64,000 bases of DNA, from assembly GCF_018129405.1 (NCBI RefSeq), contig NZ_JAFCLP010000002.1:248001-312000 (forward strand), in the 5' to 3' direction. This DNA comes from Bradyrhizobium iriomotense (GTDB lineage: Bacteria; Pseudomonadota; Alphaproteobacteria; Rhizobiales; Xanthobacteraceae). The translations under genes were made by a program, and so were the position numbers. The notes under the pieces are model-generated. The model was given only the letters and a program-made list of their open reading frames with translations, made no database searches and was not told the origin of the DNA. Positions 48,734-58,498 of this stretch are shown in pieces (position 1 is the first letter of the stretch; each line of letters begins with the position of its first letter).

Positions 48734-48961
48734 TCACGCTGGCTCTTTCTCCGTAGGCGTCCTGATCATCGCCCGCTCGCCGGCGTCGACGAGCTGGCCG
48801 ATGCCGGTCCGGCCCGCCAGCGCACAGCGGATGATGTTTTCGGCCACCGATCTGCGAAAGCCATGGTCCTCGCCGTCGGGGCGATTGCGGCAGACCCGGT
48901 CCAATGCCAGCTTCATGTTGATCCGGGTGCGGGTGTCGAAATGCTCGCTGATCATTGGCAC
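48734..48961 (-). CDS. Small conserved hypothetical protein
   Basis: A 75-residue protein (GTG start at 48961, or ATG two codons later). It contains RTRINMKLALDRVCRNRPDG, HGFRRSVAENIIRCALAGRT and LVDAGERA. This pattern of a short helical protein with RxxVAExIIxCAxxG recurs in bradyrhizobia as I recall it, with no known function. The opposite-strand frames here are longer but are Arg/Ala-rich and lack family features. Confidence 0.6.
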   Translation of the reverse strand: MPMISEHFDTRTRINMKLALDRVCRNRPDGEDHGFRRSVAENIIRCALAGRTGIGQLVDAGERAMIRTPTEKEPA

Positions 48962-49048
48962 GGCCTCGATCGCGTTGATGTCGGTGGCAGAAAACGCCGT
49001 GGCGATCGGCCGGGTTCCAAAACGGAAAGCGAGGGATGTGCCGGCCGT

Positions 49049-49306
49049 CTACGTCCGGCTTCTCGGGCGCTGCGCCAGAGCCCAGGCGACAGCAACGTCG
49101 CGCGGCGGAACGTCGATGCGCCGGATCGGGGTCAATTCGCCCGAGGCGGAGATGATCGCCGTTTCCTCGCGGCCGCAGCGCGGGCACACGAAGCGAACCT
49201 CATGCGGGGACGCCGACCAGCTCGAGCGCTTCACATTGGCCGCCATCGGCCAAGCCTCGCATTTCGAGCACGACACCAGAAACCGTCCGGGATCGAGCAT
49301 ACCCAT
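49049..49306 (-). CDS. Small zinc-ribbon-like protein
   Basis: An 85-residue protein starting MGMLDPGRFLVSCSKCEAWP and continuing to EVRFVCPRCGREETAII. The two Cys pairs, CSKC and CPRC, spaced by about 30 residues, suggest a zinc ribbon. It is cytoplasmic. The function is unknown. ATG 49306 or 49300 begins the protein; the longer frame upstream overlaps the neighbouring lipoprotein gene and is not meaningful. Confidence 0.6.
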   Translation of the reverse strand: MGMLDPGRFLVSCSKCEAWPMAANVKRSSWSASPHEVRFVCPRCGREETAIISASGELTPIRRIDVPPRDVAVAWALAQRPRSRT

Positions 49307-49440
49307 TCCATCGGACTCCGCGCTGCCCGCCCCTTCAATGATTAACCCATGTGAATCGTTCCGGTGCCGTGACACCGTCAGCCTCCCGCCCTGCGGAGCC
49401 AACGGACTCGCTGTTCCCGATCCGCCGGCCTCCGAAAGGC

Positions 49441-49653
49441 TCAGTGCGCGCCCTTGAGGGTGCAGGAGGTGGTGCAGGTGACCGTGGTGCCGCGGTCGCA
49501 CGCCTTGCAGGCGGCAACGCACTGGTTCATGTCGCGCGCATTGTACGAGCTGTAGTTCCGCATCGGACAGGTCGAGGTCGACCCGGTGATGTCCTGCTCC
49601 TGGTTGCAGGCTGCCGTTGCGAGCGCGAGAACAAGGACTGCAAGAAGACGCAT
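49441..49653 (-). CDS. Small cysteine-rich lipoprotein
   Basis: A 70-residue precursor: MRLLAVLVLALATAACNQEQ gives a lipoprotein signal with the lipobox Cys16 (ATAAC). The mature part has six further cysteines (TCPMRNYSSYNARDMNQC, AACKAC, TCTTSC), enough for three disulfides, and ends TLKGAH. It is presumably periplasm-facing and lipid-anchored. No known domain is recognised. Confidence 0.65.
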   Translation of the reverse strand: MRLLAVLVLALATAACNQEQDITGSTSTCPMRNYSSYNARDMNQCVAACKACDRGTTVTCTTSCTLKGAH

Positions 49654-49805
49654 GGAATTGCCCTGTAGGAGCGGCAAAGCGACGTCAGCGAGGAACGTTG
49701 CACCGCAACGGACCCCGGCATTCCCACTGCGAGCAACCGTGGAAGCCCGAGGCTCGCATCCCCAGAGGATGCGCGCCAAAGATTAAAAACGGATTGCAGC
49801 CGGCC

Positions 49806-49982
49806 TCAGGCCGCAGTTTTGGTCGCGATCGCCTGCCGCATGTCCACCGCGAGTTGGCGGTACTGTTCTGACAGTTTCAGATAGAATGCGCGCTTGGTGC
49901 TGTCGGTAGCGAGCTTGGCGATCAGCTCGCATTCGGCCGTGAGCGTCTCGAACCGTTCCAGCCTGTCCTCAAGTTCTGTCAT
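49806..49982 (-). CDS. Small helical hypothetical protein
   Basis: A 58-residue protein, MTELEDRLERFETLTAECEL and onwards. It is strongly helical and charged (KRAFYLKLSEQYRQLAVDMR), with no membrane segment. ATG 49982 has GGGGA about 7 bases upstream and is preferred to a GTG eight codons earlier. Short proteins of this kind are common and uncharacterised. Confidence 0.6.
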   Translation of the reverse strand: MTELEDRLERFETLTAECELIAKLATDSTKRAFYLKLSEQYRQLAVDMRQAIATKTAA

Positions 49983-50110
49983 CGGCGTGTCCCCATCAAA
50001 CGCCACAAAGGACCAATGAGCCTAAGCCCCGGAAATAGGTCACGGCGAACATCGTTATGGGGTAGCATCAATTTTCGCTGCCGTACGCAGCGCGAAGAGG
50101 ATGCCGCTAC

Positions 50111-51847
50111 CTATTTCTGCTCCAACCGCCATGCGCCGTCCCAGCCCGCCTCCGGCGGATTGGCCTCGAACTGCGCGATGCGGGCGAGCAGCGTGCGCGA
50201 GGGACCGTCGCCCGGGACGGCTTCGAGTGCCGCGTTGATGGCGGCACGGGCTTCGGCGAAGCGGCAGGCGCGATAGGCGGCGAGACCTTCGGCATAATGC
50301 TTTCGCAGGCTCGCTTGCGCTTCGGTCAGCGCGCCAGCCCTGCCCATCACCTCGAAGATCGCCTGCGGCGCGCTCTGGCCGGCGACCGCGAGACGATCGA
50401 TCTCGCGCAGCTCGAGATGCGGGCCGATCGCATCCGCCGTCGCCTGCGCGATCAGGATGCGGGTGCCGTAGACCTTGTTGACGGCCTCGAGCCGCGAAGC
50501 GAGGTTCACGGCATCGCCCATCACGGTGAAGCTCATCATCAACTCGGAGCCGATGCTGCCGGTCAGGACCTCGCCGGTCGCAATGCCGATCCGCAGGTCG
50601 CACAGTGCGGGCATGGCGCGGATCCCGAGCAGATCCGGCAGCTGCTTCTGCAGCGCGGGCACCTCGTCGGCCATCTCGACGGCGGCAAGGCCGGCGAGCA
50701 GCGCCGGCTCGTCCCCTTCGATGAAGGGCGGCCCCCAATAGGCCATGATGGCGTCGCCGATATATTTATCGATCACACCGCGATTGTTTCTCACGGGAGC
50801 GGACATGACCGTGAAGTAGTGGTTCATCACCTTGACGAGGCCGCGCGGGGTCATGCCTTCGCTCATCGAGGTGAAGCCGCTCATGTCGCAGAACATGATG
50901 GTCATCACCCGGCGCTGGCCGTCGATGGCGACCTCCGGCCGCTCGATCAGGCCCTGCACCACCTTGGGATCGATGTAGCGTCCGAACGTCTCGCGGATGC
51001 GCTCGTTGTGGCGCAACTGTTCGATCATGCGGTTGAAGGCGGCGGCAAGCTCGCCGATCTCGTCCTGGGTGGAGACCGTGATGGGCTTGTCGAACCGGCC
51101 CGCCTCGACCTCGCGGGTGCCGGCGAGCAACAGCCGCACCGGACGCGTGATGCCGCTGGAGACCAGCAGCGCGAAGGCAAATCCGACCACTGCCGCGAGC
51201 ACGGTCACGATGCCGGATACGATGATCGCCTGGTGCTGATGGCTGATCACCTGCGACGTGCTGACGAAGACCTGCTTGAGCATGTCGGCGCGGATGGCGT
51301 CGATCTTCTGGTTGAATTGGTCGCGCAGCAGGTCGATGTGCTCGAGCGTGATGCGGGCCTCCGCCATCTGCTGTGCCTCGATCTGCTTGAGGAGTTTTGC
51401 GTGGTCCTCGCTCTGGTCGCGACGCAGCTCGGTGACGGCGGTGTCGATGCGGATATCGATCCGTGCGAGTGCCGCATTGTCGGACGGCGTCCTGGGATCA
51501 TCGATGATCGCATTGATCAGCTTGCGCGCGCTCTCGGCCTCTTCCTCGATCTTGCGGTCCGCTTCCTCGAACTCGCGCAAGCGCGCCGCGTAGGCCTCCT
51601 CGTCCGAGGACGCCTGCATCTTCATCATCACCATGCGCCGCAGCGCCACCGCCCGCTCCAGCGAGCGGATGTTGGCGCGCGCCAGGTCGCCATAGGCCGG
51701 GATGTAGCGATTGGTCAGCTCGTCAAGGAGGATTCCGACCTGGCTCGACATCACCATCGACAGGATCGAGGTGACCAGCATCAGAACGATGAGTCCGAGG
51801 GCGATGCCGACGATCTTGCGCCGGATCGACTGGTTGAAAAGCGGCAT
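50111..51847 (-). CDS. Membrane class III adenylate/guanylate cyclase with HAMP domain
   Basis: A 578-residue protein. The first membrane helix is KIVGIALGLIVLMLVTSILS. A helical sensory domain of about 170 residues follows (e.g. NIRSLERAVALRRMVMMKMQ), then a second helix (IIVSGIVTVLAAVVGFAFAL) leading into HAMP. The CYCc domain has MTIMFCDMSGFTSMSEGMTP (metal-binding Asp) and RGVIDKYIGDAIMAYWGPPF. A C-terminal helical tail has TPR-like character (RKHYAEGLAAYRACRFAEAR). ATG 51847 (MPLFNQSIRRK) is the natural start. It makes cAMP or cGMP in response to an extracytoplasmic signal. Confidence 0.92.
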   Translation of the reverse strand: MPLFNQSIRRKIVGIALGLIVLMLVTSILSMVMSSQVGILLDELTNRYIPAYGDLARANIRSLERAVALRRMVMMKMQASSDEEAYAARLREFEEADRKIEEEAESARKLINAIIDDPRTPSDNAALARIDIRIDTAVTELRRDQSEDHAKLLKQIEAQQMAEARITLEHIDLLRDQFNQKIDAIRADMLKQVFVSTSQVISHQHQAIIVSGIVTVLAAVVGFAFALLVSSGITRPVRLLLAGTREVEAGRFDKPITVSTQDEIGELAAAFNRMIEQLRHNERIRETFGRYIDPKVVQGLIERPEVAIDGQRRVMTIMFCDMSGFTSMSEGMTPRGLVKVMNHYFTVMSAPVRNNRGVIDKYIGDAIMAYWGPPFIEGDEPALLAGLAAVEMADEVPALQKQLPDLLGIRAMPALCDLRIGIATGEVLTGSIGSELMMSFTVMGDAVNLASRLEAVNKVYGTRILIAQATADAIGPHLELREIDRLAVAGQSAPQAIFEVMGRAGALTEAQASLRKHYAEGLAAYRACRFAEARAAINAALEAVPGDGPSRTLLARIAQFEANPPEAGWDGAWRLEQK

Positions 51848-52164
51848 AGGTGCGGGCAAAGGCTGAAAGGACCGATTGGGAACGCAATATACCGGATTTG
51901 GCGGCGGGAACACGCGCAATCCGGCTGCGGTGACGCTCCAAACCGCGCACAACCGTCGCGCGAGCCCAAATCGTTAACAAAGGTTAAAACGCCTGCCCTT
52001 TTCTCCTTTGCGGAAGTTCCCTCGCCTCATCCGTATTTTGCCGCATTGTTGCGACAGCGTGAGAAATGCGAAACGATGCCGTGGCATCGTTTGGTGTCTT
52101 TGATTCTCAAGCCGCATACGATCGCGGACCTTGGTTTGTAGTGGTTTCGCAGGGGGACCATCCA

Positions 52165-54351
52165 ATGAACCAGTGCCTACGCTCGCTCGCGTGTGTCGTT
52201 GCCGTGGCCGCTTTGGCCCTCCTTCCGTCGGAGCTGGCGGCGAAGAGCAGTCACAAATCGTCTGCGTCGAAGAAGACGCATGAGGCGAAAGCCGGCAAGC
52301 ATCGCCATGCCGCGGCGAAATCCCGTCACGGCAAGCATGCCGAGGCCAAGCGCAAGTCGAAGAAGCAGGACGACGAGCCCGCGGACAAGCCGGCCGCCCC
52401 GCCGCTCACCGGCGATCTCGCCGCGCTGAAGGACGCGATCGATCTGGCGCGCAAGGGCAAGACCGACGACGCCAGCGCGGCGCGCGACCGCATCGCCGAC
52501 CCCGCCGGGCAGAAGCTCGCCGACTGGTTCATGCTGCGCCACTCCGAGAGCACCGCGAATTTCAAGCGCTACGCCGGCTTCCTCGCCGCCAACCCGGACT
52601 GGCCGAGCAGCGCGCTTCTGCGCCGCCGCGCCGAGGCCCGGCTGTGGCAGGAGAAGACCGACGCCGCCACCGTGCACAAATTCACGATGGACCGCCCGAC
52701 CAGCGCCAAGGGCAAGTTCGCGCTCGCCCGCGTGCTGCTCAACGAAGGCGAGACCGACAGGGCCGCGCGGCTCGTGCGCGAGGCCTGGCGCACGGACGAG
52801 CTCTCCGAGCGCAGCGAGGAAGATTCCTACGAGGCGTTCCGCGATCTGCTGAACGCCGACGATCATCGCGCCCGCATGGACAGGCGGCTCGGCGCCAAGG
52901 ACTACGCCGGCGCAAGGCGCGCGGCAAAACGGCTCGGCGAGGATGCACTCGCGATCGTCAAGGCCTGCGCCGCCGTCACCGGCAAGGCGAACAAGGCCAA
53001 GGACTATCTCGACGACGTCGCGAGCGAGGCGCGCCGCGATCTCGGCTATGTGCTGTGCCGCGCGCAATGGCACCTCCAGAAGGACCGCATCGACGATGCG
53101 GCCGAGGTGATCCTCGCCGCCGCGCCCGACACGATGGCGGCGCAGGACACCGACGCCTGGTGGCGCGAGCGTCGCCTCCTGGCGCGCAAGCTGCTCGACC
53201 AGGGCAAGTTCAAGACCGCTTACGACGTGGTCCGCGCCGCGGCGGTGCCCGAGAAGGAAGTCTACCGCGTCGACTATCACTTCATGTGCGGCTGGATCGC
53301 GCTGCGCTACCTCAACGAGCCCAGGACGGCGATGGTGCATTTCGCTGCGATCGACGAGGGCTCGGCCAATCCGATCGCGCTGTCGCGCGCGCATTACTGG
53401 CGCGGCCGTGCGGCGGAAGCCATGGGCGCGACCGCCGACGCCCGCACGAGCTACAAGGCCGCCGCGCGCTATTCGACCGCCTATTACGGCCAGCTCGCCC
53501 GCACCAAGCTCGGGCTCGACCGTATCGAGCTGCGTGCGCCGTCGCCGGTTCTGGCATCTGCCGACACACCACCTGCCGACGATCGCGTGCGCGCCGCCGA
53601 CATGCTCTACGGGATCGGCGAGCGTGACATGGTGTTCTACTATGCCGAGGATTTTGCCAAGGAGAGCACCGACGTCGCAGCGCTCGAAGCGCTCGGCGAG
53701 CTCGCCGGACGGCGCAACGATGCGCGCGTGATGCTGGAGGTCGGCAAGTCGGCGCTGGCGCGCGGGCTCGCGCTCGACCATTACGCCTTCCCGACCATCG
53801 GCATCCCCGAGCACAAGCAGGTCGCCCCCGCGATCGAGACCAGCGTGATCTACTCGGTGGCACGCACCGAGAGCTCGTTCGACCAGCGCGACAAGTCGCC
53901 CGCCAATGCGGTCGGGCTGATGCAGGTGACGCCGGAAGCAGGCCGCGACACCGCAAAACGCTTCGGCCTGACCTATGACTGGGACAGGATGGTCTCCGAT
54001 CCCGTCTACAACACGCAGATGGGCGCGGCCGAACTCAGCGCGCTGCTGTCGGAATATCGCGGCAACCAGATCATGACCTTCGCCGGCTACAATGCCGGCC
54101 GTGGCCGGGTGCGCGAATGGGTGCAGGCGCGCGGCGACCCCAGGGATCCCAATGTCGATCCGGTCGACTGGGTCGAGCGCATCCCGCTGTCGGAGACGCG
54201 CAATTACGTCCAGCGCGTGATGGAGAACGTGCTGGTCTACCGCGCAAGGTTCGAGAGCAGCGGCATGGTCGCCTCGAAATCCGAGCAGCGCGTCACGACG
54301 CAGGAAGTGAGCGCGGAGCCAACGGTATCGGCCGCAGCCCCGTCGCCCTAG
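52165..54351 (+). CDS. slt: Soluble lytic murein transglycosylase
   Basis: A 728-residue periplasmic protein. Signal CLRSLACVVAVAALALLPSE, then a Lys/His/Ala-rich segment (KTHEAKAGKHRHAAAKSRHG). A long alpha-superhelical domain of TPR-like repeats follows, then a C-terminal SLT domain with IYSVARTESSFDQRDKSPAN (catalytic Glu), AVGLMQVTPEAG and FAGYNAGRGRVREW. It cleaves peptidoglycan glycan strands to 1,6-anhydro products. ATG 52165 is chosen because it begins the signal peptide. It converges with the cluster at 54435. Confidence 0.93.
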   Translation: MNQCLRSLACVVAVAALALLPSELAAKSSHKSSASKKTHEAKAGKHRHAAAKSRHGKHAEAKRKSKKQDDEPADKPAAPPLTGDLAALKDAIDLARKGKTDDASAARDRIADPAGQKLADWFMLRHSESTANFKRYAGFLAANPDWPSSALLRRRAEARLWQEKTDAATVHKFTMDRPTSAKGKFALARVLLNEGETDRAARLVREAWRTDELSERSEEDSYEAFRDLLNADDHRARMDRRLGAKDYAGARRAAKRLGEDALAIVKACAAVTGKANKAKDYLDDVASEARRDLGYVLCRAQWHLQKDRIDDAAEVILAAAPDTMAAQDTDAWWRERRLLARKLLDQGKFKTAYDVVRAAAVPEKEVYRVDYHFMCGWIALRYLNEPRTAMVHFAAIDEGSANPIALSRAHYWRGRAAEAMGATADARTSYKAAARYSTAYYGQLARTKLGLDRIELRAPSPVLASADTPPADDRVRAADMLYGIGERDMVFYYAEDFAKESTDVAALEALGELAGRRNDARVMLEVGKSALARGLALDHYAFPTIGIPEHKQVAPAIETSVIYSVARTESSFDQRDKSPANAVGLMQVTPEAGRDTAKRFGLTYDWDRMVSDPVYNTQMGAAELSALLSEYRGNQIMTFAGYNAGRGRVREWVQARGDPRDPNVDPVDWVERIPLSETRNYVQRVMENVLVYRARFESSGMVASKSEQRVTTQEVSAEPTVSAAAPSP

Positions 54352-54434
54352 CCTCGCGACCGCCGGGGCTGGATGCGGCGCGGGCTGGACGCGGTGACTG
54401 CGGCCGACGACTCTGCGCGGCCGGCATCGAGCAG

Positions 54435-54743
54435 CTAGCGGTCACCTCCTTCCGTGATCAGAAGGTCGTACTCGCGCAGATAGGCCTCGGCCAATGAGCG
54501 CGACAGCGCGCCCATCTGAATCATCCAGCTCAAGCTCGCGATTGCCGTCAGCACCGCGATCGCCTCGAACGGGCTGCGGGGCCACAGCATGTTCATGGCC
54601 GTCTGCTGGCGGTAGCAATCGTAGTCGCAATATCGCTCTTGCTTGGACACATGCCGGACGTAACTCGAACCCAGCGGCCGGTCGCATGCACTGCAGACGG
54701 CGCCGTGGCGAGGATGTTCCTGATTGACGAGCATGAATCTCAA
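54435..54743 (-). CDS. Small membrane-anchored treble-clef-like protein
   Basis: A 102-residue protein starting at TTG 54743, supported by AGGAGAGG about 9 bases upstream and by alignment to the paralogue at 54802-54990. Cys17/Cys20 (CSAC) and Cys39/Cys43 in RYCDYDCYRQ form a probable zinc site. A membrane helix follows (about 59-82, AIAVLTAIASLSWMIQMGAL) and then a charged tail. The paralogue has Cys at the same four positions plus identical Tyr28, Arg30, Tyr38, Tyr41 and Tyr44. The function is unknown. An ATG three codons in is an alternative start. Confidence 0.7.
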   Translation of the reverse strand: MRFMLVNQEHPRHGAVCSACDRPLGSSYVRHVSKQERYCDYDCYRQQTAMNMLWPRSPFEAIAVLTAIASLSWMIQMGALSRSLAEAYLREYDLLITEGGDR

Positions 54744-54801
54744 TGCCGTGTCCTCTCCTGCCGATGGAATCTCCGCCGATGCGTCCCGCCGGCCTCTCTG
54801 C

Positions 54802-54990
54802 TCAGGATGCCGCGCGCGTACGCGCCTCGATCAACGACGCTGCTTCCTGGTGAATCGCGTAGCATTCGTAGCCGCAGTAGCGCAGCAGTGTCCTGGCGTC
54901 GCGCAGATAGCCGCCCTCGATCTCCTCGCAGCACCACAGGCACGACGTCTTGCGGAACGGGGTCCTGCCGTTCACCAATATGAATCTCAC
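54802..54990 (-). CDS. Small treble-clef-like protein, paralogue of the neighbouring gene
   Basis: A 62-residue protein starting at GTG 54990 (RFILVNGRTP), with GGGAGGT 5 bases upstream. Cys17/Cys20 lie in SCLWCCEE and Cys39/Cys43 in YCGYECYAI, collinear with the neighbour at 54435-54743. It lacks the membrane helix. GTGA overlaps the stop of the secreted protein gene upstream, so the genes are translationally coupled. Confidence 0.7.
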   Translation of the reverse strand: MRFILVNGRTPFRKTSCLWCCEEIEGGYLRDARTLLRYCGYECYAIHQEAASLIEARTRAAS

Positions 54991-55382
54991 GTGGCACCTC
55001 CCAGCGCGAAGCAGTAGACCGTGTCGACCAGAGAGGCGGACGGCGGCGGCGCGCAGATATGGTTGCGGCCGTCGGGATTGTCCCTGTTGCGCTCGACCTT
55101 CTGGGACGGAATCAGGATGTATTTCCCGTCCTCCCGGCGCCGCGCGTAGATCCTGCCGTCGACGTAGCGTATCTCGGTCGGGTAGCAATCCGCATTGTTG
55201 CAGCAGCTCAGAACCGGGTTGTCCGGCATGTGCCAGTTCGAATAGAACTTCTCGTGCAGCAGCTGATCCTGAGGCGGATGGTGACGATGCGAACCATCCC
55301 GTGCGACTTCATCGGCCTTCACGCCCGTCAGCAGCGGAAGCGGCAGCGCGATCGCCAACAGGAGCTTGCAGCCACGGTTCAA
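54987..55382 (-). CDS. Secreted cysteine-containing hypothetical protein
   Basis: A 131-residue precursor: signal CKLLLAIALPLPLLTGVKA, then HEKFYSNWHMPDNPVLSCCN, NADCYPTEIRYVDGRIYARR, REDGKYILIPSQKVE and RNHICAPP with a C-terminal VYCFALGGAT. The CCxxxDCxP block and a later pair of Cys suggest disulfides. Related small secreted proteins are frequent in bradyrhizobia as I recall, without known function. The stop overlaps the start of the next gene in the cluster. Confidence 0.72.
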   Translation of the reverse strand: MNRGCKLLLAIALPLPLLTGVKADEVARDGSHRHHPPQDQLLHEKFYSNWHMPDNPVLSCCNNADCYPTEIRYVDGRIYARRREDGKYILIPSQKVERNRDNPDGRNHICAPPPSASLVDTVYCFALGGAT

Positions 55383-55437
55383 CTCACAGCCTCCGGACGA
55401 AGAAATGGCCTGACGGGCTAGGTGCGGCAGCCGATCG

Positions 55438-55629
55438 TCATGCCGCCTGACATCGGAACAGCCAGCTGCGGTCGCGTTCGCGACGCGCCCTGAAGCGGTC
55501 GAGACATTTCCGCGAGCAGAGCGGCGTCCGCCAGGAGTAGTATCGGATCAGGCCAAACTTCCCGGCACAGACGGCACAGCCTTTGGACTCGGGACGGCGC
55601 TCGGAATACTCGGGGCTATCGCACATCAT
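55438..55629 (-). CDS. Small zinc-finger-like protein
   Basis: A 63-residue protein (ATG 55629, with GAGGAGAGG directly upstream, or ATG 55626). GCAVCAGKFGLIRYYSWRTP is followed by LCSRKCLDRF, giving a Cys-x2-Cys...Cys-x3-Cys pattern like that of the two paralogues further down. The C-terminus is strongly basic (RARRERDRSW). First gene of the small cluster 55629-54435. Confidence 0.65.
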   Translation of the reverse strand: MMCDSPEYSERRPESKGCAVCAGKFGLIRYYSWRTPLCSRKCLDRFRARRERDRSWLFRCQAA

Positions 55630-56068
55630 CCTCTCCTCTTGACCTCTTGGGGTCCTGGCTTCCTCGTGCGCAAATGCAGGGGTCGCCACGGTCGTCACGG
55701 AAAATGCGGCTTCTCAATCGTTGGGACGCAGAGCCTGGCTCTTTTGGGGGCAACACGCCGAGCTTTTCGGCAATTTGTGCTCCGCAATCGTCTCCTCTCG
55801 ATTGGCCGCAAGACTAGGCTCCTCGCAACGCCCCGCTCAATTGTACGGAGGTAAATGTGCGCTAGAACTAGGGTTGTGCGAGCTATACGTAGGTTTGTGC
55901 CGTAGTTTTCCGGACCTCCGCCCCACCTGCGCAACGAGACGGCGCAACGCGCGCAAGCTGCACGGCAATCGGGAATTCTGCCGAGAGTTCGACTTTGGTC
56001 GGAGGGAATTGCCCCTACTATGGCAAAGTGCTCTACTCGCCTTGACGCTGGCGAGCCGGACGCTTGCG
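55630..56068. promoter_or_regulatory. Upstream region of the PAS kinase: mini-ORF and spaced direct repeat
   Basis: No full gene. AGGGTTGTGC (55870) and AGGTTTGTGC (55891) are direct repeats 21 bases apart, two helical turns. They fall within a 16-codon mini-frame, ATG 55855 to TAG 55903, which has GGAGG 3 bases upstream. An activator site or a leader peptide are both possible. Confidence 0.35.
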
Positions 56069-58498
56069 ATGATGCCTGGCCAGATCATGAAAATCGGGAA
56101 TTCGGCCGCACAATTCCTGCTCGGCGGCCTTGCGGCGCTTCGATCATTCGGCAACGGTGAGAAGGACGGGCCCGCGGTCGCAGACGCCGCGCGGCAGAAC
56201 ACCGATCTGCGTGACGCCATGAAGCAATGGCGCGAGGTGTTCGAGCACAATCCGGTCATGTACTTCATGGTCGATCCGGCCGGAACGGTGCTCAACGTCA
56301 ATACATTCGGCGCCGCACAACTGGGCTACACGACGGACGAACTGATCGGCCAATCCGTGCTGAACGTCTTCTTCGAGGAAGACCACGACTTCGTTCGTCA
56401 ATGCGTCGCCTTGTGCCTTAAGACCGTGAACCAGTCGCACACCTGGGAAATTCGCAAGTTCCGGAAGGACGGCTCGGTGCTCTGGGTCCGTGAAAACGCC
56501 AAGGCGATGCTGCGCGGCGACGGCACGCCGATCCTGCTGGTCGCCTGCGAGAACATTACCCAGCGCAAGGAGGCGGAGGATGCGCTGCGGCAGAGCGAGG
56601 CCTATCTCGCCCAGGCTCAGGAATTGAGCCACACCGGCAGCTTCGGCCTGCACTTCGCGACCGGCGAAGCCGTCTGGTCGAGGGAGACCTTCCGCATCTT
56701 CCAGTGCGACCCGGCGACGAAGCCGACCCTGCGCTTCGTCTTTCAGCGCATCCATCCGGAGGACCGCGATAGGGTTCGCAGCACCCTTGATCGGGCCTAC
56801 CGCCGGGCGGAGGATTTCGACCACGAATACCGCCTGCTGATGCCCGACGGATCGGTCAAATATCTCCATTCCGTGGCGCGCGTGGTTCGACATCCATCGG
56901 GGCGCATCGAGTTCGTCGGGGCGGTGACCGATGTCACGATTGCCAAGGAAGCGGAACAGAGGCTGCGTCGCAGCGAAGCCTATTTGAGTGAAGCCCAACG
57001 CCTCAGCCATACGAGCAGCTGGGCCTGGGACGTTCATCGTCAGGAGTTCGCCTACCGATCGGCTGAACTCTACCGCCTGTTCGGGTTCGAGCCGGACCAA
57101 ATCGATGTTCCCGCCCGGGCTTTTCAGCAACGTATCCTGCCGGAGGACTTTCAGCGCATTGTCGAGATGGAGCGCGAAGCTATCAGGCAGAAGCAGCCCT
57201 TCCAGATCGACTTCCGGATTGCCCGCCCCGACGGTTCGATCAGGCGCGTCCACAGCGAGGGACATCCCGTGTTAGGCCACGACGGCGAGGTGAGGGAAAT
57301 CATCGGTACGCACGTGGACGTCACCGAGCAGCTCGCGGCAAAGGATGCGCTGCATAAGGCGTTCGACGAGCTCAAGGCATCCGAGCAGCGATTCCGCGAC
57401 TATGCCGAAACCGCATCGGACTGGTTCTGGGAGACCGGCCCGGACCACCGCATCACGCGGATATCGGAACATGCCGATACCTCCAGCGCCGCGCCGACGG
57501 GCTGGATCGGCCTGACCAGTTGGGTCATTCCACCCGATTCGGAGCTTGAGCCGGAGAAGTGGGAGCAGCATCGCGCGGCGCTCGATGCCCGCCTTCCGTT
57601 CCGCGATCTGATCTACCGCAGCAGGGATCGTAATGGCTCTCCAATCTACGTGCGCACCAGCGGCAAGCCCTTCCATGACGCCCAGGGCAATTTTCTCGGC
57701 TATCGCGGCGTCAGCAGCGACATCACGGCGGCGATCCGCGTCGAACAGGCGGAAGAGGCGCTGCGCAAAGCGCAAGGCGAACTCGCCCATGTCACGCGCG
57801 TCACGACGCTCGGCGAGCTGACCACCTCGATTGCCCACGAAATCACCCAGCCTCTTGCCGCGGTGATCTCCAATGCGGACGCCTGCATGGCCTGGCTCGA
57901 CCGCGAACCGGCCGATCTGAAGGCCGCGCGCCGTTCCGCCGAATGGATCGTCGAGGACGCCCATCGGGCGAGCGAGGTGATCCGCCGGATCAGGGCACTT
58001 GCGAAGAAGACCGAGATCGAAGTCGTTCCACTCGACATCAACCAGGTCGTCAGGGAGGCAGTGGCGCTCGTTCGGCGCGAGCTCGCGACCCATGCGGTGT
58101 CGGTGCGGATGGAGTTGGCATCCGACCTGCCGCAGATCTGCGGCGACCGGATCCAGCTCCAGCAGGTGCTGATCAACCTGGTGATGAACGGCATCGAAGC
58201 GATGCAGGGCAATGTCGACCGCCCGCGCGAGGTGGCGATCCGCTCGTGCCGGGCGGACGACGACGACGACCGCCTGCTCCTCACCGTGACGGACCGCGGT
58301 ATCGGCCTCGGCAAAGACGTCAAGGAGCGCATCTTCACCCCCTTCTTCACGACGAAATCGGGCGGTCTGGGAATGGGACTCTCGATCTGCCGATCGATCA
58401 TCGAGGCTCACGCGGGTCGGCTTTCGGCCTTTCAAAATGAGGGGCGCGGTGCAACATTCCAGATCGCCCTGCCCTTGCCACACAAGGACACGTCGTGA
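56069..58498 (+). CDS. Multi-PAS sensor histidine kinase (FixL-like core)
   Basis: About 809 residues. Four PAS modules are visible. The first is [20 protein letters not shown]. The second begins [19 protein letters not shown] and the third [16 protein letters not shown]. The fourth is [20 protein letters not shown] with [13 protein letters not shown]. The kinase part follows: [20 protein letters not shown] (phospho-His in AHEI), [14 protein letters not shown] and [16 protein letters not shown]. No haem-PAS signature is evident and there is no clear membrane helix. The start is uncertain: ATG 56069 or 56087, while a 5' extension of 116 codons is poor. It overlaps the next regulator by 4 bases. 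Confidence 0.88.
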   Translation: MMPGQIMKIGNSAAQFLLGGLAALRSFGNGEKDGPAVADAARQNTDLRDAMKQWREVFEHNPVMYFMVDPAGTVLNVNTFGAAQLGYTTDELIGQSVLNVFFEEDHDFVRQCVALCLKTVNQSHTWEIRKFRKDGSVLWVRENAKAMLRGDGTPILLVACENITQRKEAEDALRQSEAYLAQAQELSHTGSFGLHFATGEAVWSRETFRIFQCDPATKPTLRFVFQRIHPEDRDRVRSTLDRAYRRAEDFDHEYRLLMPDGSVKYLHSVARVVRHPSGRIEFVGAVTDVTIAKEAEQRLRRSEAYLSEAQRLSHTSSWAWDVHRQEFAYRSAELYRLFGFEPDQIDVPARAFQQRILPEDFQRIVEMEREAIRQKQPFQIDFRIARPDGSIRRVHSEGHPVLGHDGEVREIIGTHVDVTEQLAAKDALHKAFDELKASEQRFRDYAETASDWFWETGPDHRITRISEHADTSSAAPTGWIGLTSWVIPPDSELEPEKWEQHRAALDARLPFRDLIYRSRDRNGSPIYVRTSGKPFHDAQGNFLGYRGVSSDITAAIRVEQAEEALRKAQGELAHVTRVTTLGELTTSIAHEITQPLAAVISNADACMAWLDREPADLKAARRSAEWIVEDAHRASEVIRRIRALAKKTEIEVVPLDINQVVREAVALVRRELATHAVSVRMELASDLPQICGDRIQLQQVLINLVMNGIEAMQGNVDRPREVAIRSCRADDDDDRLLLTVTDRGIGLGKDVKERIFTPFFTTKSGGLGMGLSICRSIIEAHAGRLSAFQNEGRGATFQIALPLPHKDTS

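Noticed and set aside
48683-49457. Plus-strand frames of 218-220 codons between the riboswitch and the lipoprotein gene
   Set aside because: They overlap each other in different phases, have Arg/Ala-rich composition, and conflict with better-supported small minus-strand genes.
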